Positions 1 through 7,274 of a DNA stretch of 10,285 nucleotides are shown in pieces. The stretch covers positions 1 through 10,285 of the forward strand of contig JAOXYB010065556.1 in the NCBI GenBank assembly GCA_028565635.1. The letters run 5' to 3'. This DNA comes from Phoronis ovalis (lineage: Eukaryota > Phoronida > Phoronidae). The notes under the pieces were generated by a model. The model was given only the letters and a program-made list of their open reading frames with translations. It ran no database searches and was not told where the DNA came from. The position numbers were made by a program, and so were the translations under genes. The number at the start of each line of letters is the position of its first letter. The first letter of the stretch is position 1.

Positions 1-175
1 TTTTGGTTCTGAATGACCCCAAAATCAATAGGCTTCATTGTCAATATGCAAGTAATATATGATTTAAGTTTCAAATGAATATCACATTCCCTTATTGAGA
101 TATCTCGATAACAGTGAATCTGACGTGGCAGACGCGGCAGTTGCAGGGTAAATCCAAAGTACCTCCAGCCTACTG
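1..175 (-). CDS. Tentative Ig-gene exon H, running off the left edge
   Basis: A long pyrimidine-rich tract ends in CCCAGCAG, a tandem acceptor (exon start 175 or 172). The phase-1 frame required by exon G stays open from there to the window edge, about 58 codons. The reading is not a clear Ig domain. RDISIREC-DIHLKL vaguely resembles the A'-B strand motif of I-set domains, and base composition is locally less AT-rich. The 202-bp spacing to exon G is like the other short introns. It could be a genuine diverged exon, a decayed exon, or chance. No downstream donor can be seen. Confidence 0.33.
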
Positions 176-377
176 CTGGGGTACAATTAAGGATAAGTGA
201 AATAGAAAAAGATAATTGTCTTCAGAATGGTCTTATATATCACCTAATGGTGCTACACTTAATGCATTCACCCTGTTTTTCATAGATATTACAATTTGCT
301 TTTAAAGTTGAACAGAAAAAAATGAAGTGCAAATATAACATGGTTATAATTTTCCCCAGTAATAACCCTAATCTTAC

Positions 378-501
378 CTTGTACTTCAATAACAGCACTG
401 CACGATGCATCTCCTTCACTGTTTATTGCAGTCACAGCATAGCAACCGGCATCATCTTTTCTAGCTTTGTCTATCTCCACAGACAAAAGACCATAGTTAT
501 T
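378..501 (-). CDS. Ig exon G: C-terminal half of Ig domain 4
   Basis: Residues 367-408. NNYGLLSVEIDKARKDDAG continues as CYAVTAINSEGDAS and CSAVIEVQ. The acceptor CATGCATTTCAG at 502 is phase 0 and joins exon F as ...DRIIIR-NNYGLL..., restoring the canonical distance from Asp-Arg to DDAG (25 residues). The donor CAAG|GTAAGA is phase 1. The F-strand Cys is replaced by Val (DAGCYAV), with a Cys two residues earlier instead. The frame stays open upstream of the acceptor to an ATG at 771; that stretch is described separately. Confidence 0.9.
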
Positions 502-3500
502 CTGAAATGCATGGTAATAATAGCTGATATAAGTAATTTCAGAGGGTGGAAAATACTTAATATTACTTGGTGCTGACTTGAACTGGCTAGGCAAAAGCCA
601 TCGAGATGGCTTTAAAACATCATTTAAATTTCTGGACTCCACTGGTAATGAAGGTCTTCTTTTAAAATTTCTGTTGGAAAAATTATCCTTATTATACCCA
701 GCATACACAGTATCATTCCATGTACATGGTATAACTGAAGAATATCGACGTTGCTTGAATGTATTGCTCATACTTGGGACTGGTATGTATTGTTTTTAAC
801 TCAGAACTTTAAGTTTAAATAACACCACACACTAAGTCATAATTTATAGTCAAAGTGAGTACACATTAAATGGGTGATAAAAATAGCGTTTGATCTGGTT
901 TTACAACATTAAATTACTTTACAACACACACATTTATGTTGATAAAAAAGAGTATTTTATTAACAACTAACAGGTAAGCAACTGCAGGAAAATAATTTAT
1001 GGGAATGACTTCGTTTACATTATATTGATACTGATTTCAAAATATTTGGTGTATTGACATGCTATACCGATAAAAGAAGATAATTTACAAAGAACAAATA
1101 ATATATAACCTGGGTGTAAAATTCCTAGCTATACTGAACATTCCAACTCTGTGCCATAGGTAAAACAGGATAATTTACAAAATTAATTTGCCTAGGGACT
1201 TGCACCTCAGGAGCACAGCAGAAATTTAATAATGTGCTAATTGTCTTGTGCTTGATTGTTTCATTAATTTACCTTTACTATATTAGCAAGGCATTATTCT
1301 TTATGTGTTCATAGTTACACTTTCTTTTAGTACATACTTAATTTTACTACAAAATAAAGGAGCTACAGTAGTATCCAATAAAGTTATTACATCCAGAATA
1401 ACATATGATAAAAATGCTCAATTCATATGGTTCCATCATTCGTACACCCCCCCCTTTCCAATATTTTATAATTTCTGAAATTCGAGCATCACAATAATCA
1501 AGAATTTGGTGCTTCCCTATATTAGTACACCTCACTTTTCTGAGGAATTTTTACCTTCAAGTGTGGTTGTAAGTTTATAATAAAAAACTTTTCACACATA
1601 TCATTCAATTTTTCACCCAAATTAGACCTCGTAATGACATTATTTGTGTTGTAATCCCCTGACTTGTATATCTGTTGGGCTGCTAAATTTTTCCATTGTC
1701 TCCCACCAGGTAGTGCTTCTGCTATCATGATGTTCTCCAGTAGGAGAAATGAGTGCCATCTGGTAGACAATGATATTTTTCGAGTCCCACACTGACTGAT
1801 AGGAATGAATATTCTACTACAAAACCTTAGTGGCATAAACTGAATTCTTGAAACTATGTAAAATTGTCAAAACAGAAAATAACACATTTAAAAAGATAAC
1901 CTTTTTACAGTAGTAAATAATGTGTCCATGAAATTAAAATACCCATAAACTCTTTTAATTAATTTTCTGAAAATGGATTTTAAGCAAATAAGCAAAAGGA
2001 GATGGCCCAAATTTTACAACTTACTCAGCAACCTCTAAGACAGGTACACTTTTTATTTGACTGATAACAATCAGGATAATAATTTGGACAAATGTTTACT
2101 TTTATAAGATATGTGTTAAGAAAATAAATACTGTTACTTTGAATTAAAACATCAATATATTTTGGAGGGTTTTAATCAACATGGGAGGCAGACAGCTTAC
2201 GACTTAGTACAAGATGCCATTCTGTCCCAGATAGGAACAGACCCCACCAAGGAACAAGATTTCAGTTTGTTATTGAAAGCTCTGTTTAATAGCCTATAAA
2301 TTGTGGCTTATTTCTCAAAATTTGTACATCCAAAATCTTTAAATATTTCCATATTTGTACACCCCATTTACGCATTTGATAGGCTTCTGAAAATTCATAT
2401 ACCTGGTTTTTTGAGGAATCTAGTGTTTCTCAAAATTCGTACATCACCAAAATTTAAAAAATAATAATTTTTTTAGTGTACGAATCAGAGAATTTTTACA
2501 GTAATTATTTTAAACATTTGTCTAAAATACTTTTCATCAAAACAAATCACAAATCATAATAATACAAAATCAGGTGTTGTGTGATAGTGACCAACGCATT
2601 TTCTATTAGTACTTTTATTTAATTAAAATTACTACTTTTTAGTTAAATTGAATAATGGTAATAATAATTAGTAACTGAGATTGTAAACCTTTCATCATTT
2701 AAATTAAATATTATTAAAGTTACTTACCCTGATAATGATTCTATCAGTATTTATAATAAGTCGACCATCTTTATACCACTTAATCTCTGGTGCAGGAATA
2801 CCACTGACAGAACAAGTAAGTTTTATATTCATGCCTTCTTCCACAATTTTGGGACGCAGTTTTGTACTGAAATCTGGGACACGTTCTAACTTGTACTTTG
2901 GTTTTAGTGGTATATTGTCTCCTCCAATATGCCCTTTTTCAGCTATTCTCATAAATGAAGCTCGCTTCTCTAATGCTACAATAAGATGCAAACTGTTAAT
3001 AAATTAAAAACACATTTTTCTGAGTGGAAATAATTACTCAAAAATATCAAAGCATTGAATATTGTTCAAAACTTAAGAATTCAAAGAAAGTTAAATGGAC
3101 AGGCACATTCTTTCTTAGTTTATAATATCCTGGACTTTACTTATGCTTACAGAAGACAGTTAACTCCTCCTCAGTTGTTGCTGTACCATAATGGCAAACG
3201 GCTCGGCACATGTAATATCCTGTATCTTCAGGGAAAGATTCTTGTAGTACTAATGTGTTTTCATTGCCACTTTGAACAACTTCATAGTGCTGACCATCCT
3301 CAATAGCTTTTCGATCTTTATACCATTCAATTTTTGGTGCTGGTATACCAGTCACTTCACAGTACAGTTTAGCACTGCTACCTTCAATTATCTTGCTTCG
3401 TTTTAATGGAGTTGTGAATTTTGGTGGCTCATAACCTTCTGGGATTTGATCTAAGCGACAAAAAGAAAATTGAATATAACATTAGTGACCAATTTAGTAA

Positions 3501-5921
3501 ACAATAACAATTACACTAAGTAAAATAAATTATGGTTTATATTATTATTAACAAAATGTAACATAAATAATGTTTTTACATATTAATGATATAGAGCTTA
3601 CCGGGCCGCAAAACAATAATGTTACAGCTACACACAGCACGTCCTAATGGATTGACACCAATACACTTCCATTCTCCTGCATCCTTCTCTGTAGCATCAA
3701 ATATTTCCAAGCGATAAACACCCTTGTCATGTTCAAGGCGGAAACGTTTAGTTTCAGTTACTTCAAGACCATTGTGATACCAAGTCACTACAGGCTCAGG
3801 ACGCACTGTCACTGTGCACATAAAATAGCAGGATAATTTTACTAAGTTTAATAATACAGTAGCATAACATAGCTTAAGGTCTCGAGATAAATCAAGAAGT
3901 GCTTATATTTCAGCCTATGTTTTAGCAATCAACAAGAAGAGATATAAAATCTGCAGCTGGGTTACAAAAGGCAATGTTTACTCTCTACAAAACTACTTCA
4001 CCATGTGGAGACTAAGTGTAAACTAAAAGAATAAAACAGTGTAGCCATGGTACATACGCTATAAATTATGTGAAGGTGGCAGATCACAATTAAAAAATTT
4101 TAAAAGCTTTTTTAATAGCATACAACATTTCTATCAGTAAATATGTCTTGTAGCAAAAAAAAAACCCATTAAGCTTCTATGTCCTCTATAGTCAGTGCTA
4201 ATACACAAAGGTATACCTGTTACACTGCAGTATATATGATCTCCAACTTTCCGAATCTGGTCCATGAGTGGCAAGGTAAACTCTGGTGGAATATTATAGG
4301 CACGTACTTCAGCAATTTGCTCGCGTTTTCTATGGCTAATAGAAATATTGCAGTGTTAATATTTTAAGATTAAATTACATTATTGTTTAAACCAAAAAGC
4401 ATTTCTCATTGTTATTTATTGAGCTTAACTACAGGTTAACATGTATAGATGTGTTTCAATTCTTTTAACTGGCACATTATCAAAATGTTGTAGTTTGTGT
4501 ACATTTTGGAAAGCTCATAAACTAGTTCCAGTGACATCCATCATAGTTGGATGTACAAGCTAGCATTGCCAAGTGAAAAGCAATTAAAATAGTAGTATAA
4601 CTGCAAATACCCTTGTTTCTTGAGCGCTTCTAATTCAGCCTTTCTTCTCTCAATTCCAGTACCTAATAATATCAAAGAATTTAATCAAAATTAATCCACT
4701 GAAATTTATAGGGGTACTTTTTCCATTGGTAAATCGTAAAAACGTTATAATGAAATGGATTCCCTATTATGCTTAAAAACTATAGGATTGAGACGTAATT
4801 TTGAATATTTTTGGATAAAATCTTTCACTAGGATTGCAAAATCAACTTCATTATGTTTGAAAAACATTCACAGTCAACCTAGCACATTAATGGTGAAATC
4901 TACTGAATAGCATAATTATTTCTAACAAACATTGCTAGTGTTTTCAAACAAATTGAAATTGTTTTTGATGCTGTGTGAAACATTTTACTTGAAATTACAC
5001 AAGATCATGTCTAAAGCCTTGTTCGCATGGGAACACATAATCGCGATTAAACTCACTTGCAAGACTAATCCATCATTTTTTATGTTGTTCGAATGCTGGT
5101 AAGATTAATCATGAAAGATAAATCTCTTATTTTTAAATCACGATTATTTATGGCATGTAGAACGGTGCACAATTTATCATAAAAGATATAATGCTCAGTG
5201 CTGCATTGCTAACTGCCTCTTCAGGTATAAACTGAGATGGACTAAGCAGAACAGTAGTCGGCCACCCTTAAGAAATTGTTCGTTTCAGTTGCCGACGACC
5301 AATCAAAAAAGGTGTCATCTCAAAAATTTTTTTGCTTTCTAAAAAATAATTTTTTTGTACTCTAAGATCGTTCTCGATCAGAATCTCTCAACAGAAAAAA
5401 AATAATTCTCTTACCTACCGATCCACTCCTCTAGGGGTGGGTCGGCAACAGCAAATTGGGGTGATGAAAGTATACAGGGAATGGTACACAATCCTACGCA
5501 AAGCAAGGATGTTTACAAGTTGTCCATTTTGCATATGGAATACGATCTTGCAAACAAAATATTGCACCTGCGCATACAACATATAGGTCAATCTACTGGC
5601 CTGGGAAGAATGTTCAATTGCGATTGAATGTTATAGTGCAAACGATCATAATCGCGATTAAAGTTTTGCAAGATTATTTTTCTGGCTAATATTTTAATCG
5701 CGATTGTCCGTGCGAACAAGGCTTTAACATAGTTCTTTGATTATTTACCTTGAACTGTTAGCTCTGCTGATGTTTTAGCCTTTCCCAAATCATTTATGGC
5801 AACACATGTATAACATTCTTCATCCTCTAACTGTACATCCATTACAATCAAAGTGGCTAAACCATTCTTGTAAACCATATCATATTTTTCAGAAGCAGTA
5901 ACTTCTTTACCTCCCTTCAAC
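378..5921 (-). CDS. Multi-Ig (I-set) muscle-type protein gene, partial, seven exons
   Basis: Coding joins on the minus strand are 5921-5749, 4662-4611, 4335-4217, 3805-3602, 3450-3151, 2975-2728 and 501-378, 1220 nt in all. Every exon has GT/AG borders, and exon phases match at all six junctions (1, 2, 1, 1, 1, 0). The product shows the second half of an Ig domain, a charged linker, and three whole I-set Ig domains with the hallmark Cys, WYxxG/WYKDG and DAG-Y-C positions. No signal peptide or membrane segment is visible. In known families, such chains are intracellular sarcomeric or cytoskeletal scaffolds (titin, twitchin/projectin, UNC-89/obscurin, palladin, MLCK). Which one this is cannot be told, because no kinase, FN3 or SH3 domain lies in the window. 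Numbering in the exon entries starts at the Trp split by the first visible exon. The gene extends beyond the chain in both directions. Confidence 0.9.
502..775 (-). other. In-frame open extension of exon G (possible alternative first exon)
   Basis: The exon G frame stays open for 90 more codons to an ATG at 771-769, starting MSNTFKQRRYSSVIP. It includes the basic-Ser motifs RRYSS and RRPSL, which match the R-R-x-S pattern of PKA sites, and a proline- and serine-rich segment. It is not Ig-like. A direct F-to-G join restores a perfect Ig domain, so this stretch is intronic in that transcript. An acceptor-like CATACCAG sits just above (exon start 775), but its phase does not fit exon F. A TATAAAT-like sequence about 75 bp upstream of the ATG (rc of 842-849) would allow an internal promoter. 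By composition it could also be chance. Confidence 0.28.
842..849 (-). promoter_or_regulatory. TATA-like box upstream of the ATG at 771
   Basis: On the minus strand the sequence reads CTATAAATTATG. It lies about 75 nt before the first in-frame ATG of the open extension, and that ATG has A at -3. In a region this AT-rich such a motif arises easily by chance. Confidence 0.15.
2120..2299 (+). pseudogene. Coding-like ORF scrap in intron, unassigned
   Basis: A 60-codon open frame between stops on the strand opposite the Ig gene. The second half reads like real protein: GRQTAYDLVQDAILSQIG, then TDPTKEQDF, then SLLLKALFNSL before the stop. Its base composition is less AT-rich than the flanks. It has no ATG and no convincing splice sites. 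It may be a fragment of a retrocopy or mobile-element gene inserted in the intron. I do not recognise the family. Confidence 0.25.
2311..2498. repeat. TTCGTACA-type motif cluster with an inverted pair
   Basis: Copies read TCAAAATTTGTACATCC (near 2316), ATATTTGTACACCCC (near 2353) and TCAAAATTCGTACATCACC (near 2425), with an inverted copy GTGTACGAATCAGAGAAT at 2477-2494. The last two form an imperfect hairpin around an A/T-rich loop. A related copy, TCATTCGTACACCCCC, lies near 1437. This looks like the remains of a short inverted-repeat element. Confidence 0.4.
2728..2975 (-). CDS. Ig exon F: basic linker and N-terminal half of Ig domain 4
   Basis: Residues 284-366. A linker of roughly 33 residues begins LEKRASFMRIAEKGHIGGDN and is rich in Lys and Arg. 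Then come VPDFSTKLRPKIVEEGMNIK, LTCSVSGIPAPEIKWYKDG and RLIINTDRIIIR, which are strands A to D. The acceptor is CTTATTGTAG, entry phase 1. The other AG (AACAG, 16 nt upstream) would give the wrong phase. The donor is ATCAGG|GTAAGT, phase 0, a consensus site. The linker separates Ig 3 from Ig 4. Confidence 0.9.
3151..3450 (-). CDS. Ig exon E: complete Ig domain 3
   Basis: Residues 184-284: an exact 300-bp exon, phase 1 on both sides, carrying one whole I-set domain. Landmarks in order: EPPKFTTPL (strand A), IIEGSSAKLYCEVTG (B strand with Cys), IPAPKIEWYKDRKAIEDG (C and C'), ENTLVLQESFPEDTGYYMC (E and F strands with Cys), TTEEELTVF (G). The acceptor CTTTTTGTCGCTTAG has a strong pyrimidine tract; the donor is TTCT|GTAAGC. 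A phase 1-1 exon carrying one domain is the classic shuffling unit of Ig proteins. This is the most secure exon in the window. Confidence 0.94.
3602..3805 (-). CDS. Ig exon D: C-terminal half of Ig domain 2
   Basis: Residues 116-184. RPEPVVTWYHNGLEV, then EKDAGEWKCIGVNPLGRA, then NIIVLRP. This contains the C-strand Trp, the DAG-x-W-x-C F-strand motif (Trp replacing the usual Tyr) and strand G. The donor is CCCG|GTAAGC, phase 1. Two in-phase acceptors lie 6 nt apart, AG at 3813-3812 and AG at 3807-3806. I chose the second because it gives CSVTVRPEPVVTW with normal Cys-Trp spacing. The first would add two residues (Thr-Val). Above it the frame stays open but is not Ig-like. Confidence 0.86.
4217..4335 (-). 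CDS. Ig exon C: linker end and N-terminal half of Ig domain 2
   Basis: Residues 76-116. The linker HRKREQIAEVRAYN leads into IPPEFTLPLMDQIRKVGDHI and then YCSVT, which is strands A to B with the B-strand Cys. The acceptor is TTTCTATTAG after a T-rich tract; the donor is ACAG|GTATAC, phase 1. The domain is completed by exon D. With the chosen acceptor in D, the Cys-to-Trp spacing is the canonical 12 residues. An unrelated plus-strand open frame covers the same DNA and is a shadow. Confidence 0.85.
4611..4662 (-). CDS. Ig gene exon B: 52-bp charged linker exon
   Basis: Residues 59-76: 16 whole codons plus split Gly codons at both ends. The peptide TGIERRKAELEALKKQG is rich in Glu, Lys, Arg and Leu and should be helical. 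The acceptor is ATTATTAG and the donor AAGG|GTATTT. Entry phase 1 and exit phase 2 fit both neighbours exactly. It is too short to find by ORF length; support comes from phase agreement and the highly charged helical reading, which continues as HRKREQIAEVRAYN in exon C. It forms the start of an interdomain linker of about 32 residues between Ig 1 and Ig 2. Confidence 0.75.
5014..5051 (+). repeat. Left terminal inverted repeat of the MITE
   Basis: It begins AAGCCTTGTTCGCA and ends in AATCGCGATTAAA. It matches the right end at 5694-5724 in reverse complement, apart from an insertion of about 6 bases in the middle. Confidence 0.8.
5694..5724 (-). repeat. Right terminal inverted repeat of the MITE
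   Basis: Reverse complement of the left end: reading inward on the minus strand, AAGCCTTGTTCGCACGGAC, then AATCGCGATTAA. Confidence 0.8.
5749..5921 (-). CDS. Ig exon A: C-terminal half of Ig domain 1
   Basis: Residues 1-59. The reading LKGGKEVTASEKY... continues to LEDEECYTCVAINDLGKA and ELTVQ, which are strands C' to G of an I-set Ig domain. The acceptor is TATATTTAAG and the first base, G, would complete a TGG Trp codon. That places the intron exactly at the C-strand Trp and requires a phase-2 donor upstream. The donor is CAAG|GTAAAT, phase 1. The usual D-A-G before Y-x-C is D-E-E here, but the F-strand Cys is kept. The 5' half of this domain should sit on an upstream exon above 5921. I scanned the minus strand above it and found none. 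Confidence 0.82.
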
Positions 5922-6708
5922 CTTAAATATACAATATTCTCATAAACAACACAAACAGCTTAGTTTCATATTTTCGGTAACGTTATTCTAATCTTGCCCA
6001 CTCTGTTCAATGGATTTGTATAAGACTCCAGATTGCAGAAAATCAAAATATGAGCCATTGCAGTGTACAGGACATGCAAGCATTTTAAAATTTCCCAAAA
6101 TTGATAAGCAGTTTTTCTGTTATACTGTCACTTATATGAACCTGCTGCATATAAAGATAACTGAAAAAACTTTAAAATGCTACTTGATGCATTTTGCAAT
6201 TTCATTAGCCTAATTCTATCCAAACTTATTAATATAATAACTAGTTTACACAATATTTTCATTTAATATTTAATTTCTAGTGATAAATTACAAGTGTGTT
6301 GCCTGCTAATGAACACAATATAATAAAAAAGGTGAGTATTTATTATTTAATTTTGGCATTTATGACTCAATGAAATGCTTATAGTCAACTTTATGCAACT
6401 TATACACTCCTACTCAGTTGTATATTATGCAAAAAAATAACCACCATGATTTAGTTTTTCTTGAAATTCTGTCACACACTTCATAACCAGTGCAATAATA
6501 AATGTAATACTGATTCATTAATTTATATTCCCGAAAGATTTATCAGTGCATATGTAAATAAACATTTTGTCACATAGCCAATAACATTCAAGTACCTAGC
6601 ACCTATATATATATATATAGCTAATTCACTGCCCTACATATCATTGAAAATGAACACTTCTCATTGGCTGAACATTTTGCAATCGTTGCACTGTGCGCCA
6701 TTTTCATC
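5922..6708. other. AT-rich stretch without a supported gene
   Basis: Presumed upstream intron of the Ig gene. I looked on the minus strand for the missing N-terminal half of Ig domain 1 (a phase-2 donor after TG) and found none. The small plus-strand open frames, such as 6010-6213, have no recognisable motif. A (TA)8 tract lies at 6604-6619. Confidence 0.5.
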
Positions 6709-6948
6709 AGTAGCTTCTCGTATGCCATACCACTCAGAAGTGTATTTTATATTTGCAGGTGAGCTTCAGATCCTTTTATATTTGTCTATTCCTATTAGGT
6801 GCAGATACAACTTCAAACTTTGTGTATTGTAATTGTTACTTTAAAACCTTATACTTATGTTATTTTAGTTATGCTAAGTATTATATTTGTATTGCACGAG
6901 TAGCCTCTCGTATGCCATACCACTCAGAAGTGTATTTTATATTTGCAG
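6709..6948 (+). repeat. 50-bp direct repeat at 190-bp spacing
   Basis: AGTAGCTTCTCGTATGCCAT... to ...TTTTATATTTGCAG at 6709-6758 recurs at 6899-6948 with a single difference (T/C at 6715/6905). The sequence between the copies is not repeated. The first copy is followed by GTGAGC and both copies end in TTTGCAG, so 6759-6948 has perfect GT-AG intron ends. Two AATAAA motifs (6949, 6958) follow the second copy. It could be a tandem duplication, the termini of a small mobile element, or part of an unknown plus-strand transcript. Confidence 0.75.
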
Positions 6949-7031
6949 AATAAAGGCAATAAAGCTTTTAAACAATTAACTCTGGACTTGGATTATACAA
7001 TTCTAATCAACCTAGAAACGTAAATTCCTAC

Positions 7032-7053
7032 ATATATATATATATATATATAT
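7032..7053. repeat. (TA)n microsatellite
   Basis: About 11 uninterrupted TA units, leading directly into the tandem-repeat block. The array units themselves contain ATATATATCCC, so the tract may have grown from or seeded the array. Confidence 0.9.
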
Positions 7054-7274
7054 CCCAATTTACTACGACATTTACATATTTCTTGGCTTTTTATTTCTGG
7101 ATATATATCCCAATTTACTACGATACTACGACACTACGACATTTACATATTTCTTGGCTTTTTATTTCTGGATATATCCAATGTACTACGATACTACGAC
7201 ATTTACATATTTCTTGGCTTTTTATTTCTGGATATATATCCCAATTTACTACGATACTACGACATTTACATATT
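7051..7274. repeat. 60-71-bp tandem repeat block
   Basis: The unit contains CATTTACATATTTCTTGGCT, TTTTATTTCTGGATATATAT and CCCAATTTACTACGA. Starts of CATTTACATATT fall at 7069, 7140, 7200 and 7263, giving periods of 71, 60 and 63. The length change comes mostly from the number of TACTACGA octamers. The fourth unit breaks off and passes into the next array, so the two arrays share the TACTACGA submotif. Open frames across it are products of the repetition. Confidence 0.88.

Larger units (their letters stand above)
776..2727. other. Rest of the 2.2-kb intron between exons F and G
   Basis: AT-rich intronic DNA. It contains a C9-10 run near 1446-1455, several TTCGTACACC-type motifs (listed separately), an unassigned minus-strand open frame of 104 codons at 1836-1522, and a plus-strand coding-like scrap at 2120-2299. 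No further Ig-like coding segment was found on the minus strand. Confidence 0.6.
5012..5726. mobile_element. MITE-like non-autonomous DNA transposon in an Ig-gene intron
   Basis: The ends are inverted copies: AAGCCTTGTTCGCATGGG... at 5014 and ...CCGTGCGAACAAGGCTT ending at 5724. There are 14 perfect outer bases, then a short mismatch block, then a perfect ATCGCGATTAA. A TA dinucleotide flanks both sides (5012-5013, 5725-5726), consistent with a TA target duplication, as in Tc1/mariner-like elements. The element is about 711 bp and codes for nothing evident. The palindrome AATCGCGATT occurs at 5039, 5650 and 5696. An inner inverted pair (GTTGCCGAC at 5288, GTCGGCAAC at 5441) suggests a nested or composite structure. 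It lies in the A-B intron of the Ig gene. Confidence 0.8.

Noticed and set aside
289-377. Continuation of the Ig reading past VQ (GKIRVITGENYN...)
   Set aside because: This is intron read-through. A consensus GTAAGA donor in phase 1 follows exon G and Ig similarity stops exactly there.
322-799. Plus-strand ORFs 322-576 and 578-799, and those at 2735-3007, 3055-3306 and 4179-4367
   Set aside because: They are antisense shadows of the Ig exons or flanking introns, with no domain signature of their own.
1522-1836. Minus-strand 104-codon ORF as an extra exon of the Ig gene
   Set aside because: It has no Ig or linker character, no splice sites in a suitable phase, and exons F and G already join perfectly across it.
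6720-6775. Missing N-terminal half of Ig domain 1 (minus strand reading DLKLTCKY)
   Set aside because: The reading resembles an Ig B strand, but an in-frame stop follows within seven codons, the Cys-Trp spacing is wrong, and the DNA belongs to the 50-bp direct repeat and its flank.
6602-7053. TA-rich tracts as core promoters
   Set aside because: They are plain (TA)n microsatellites with no associated first exon.
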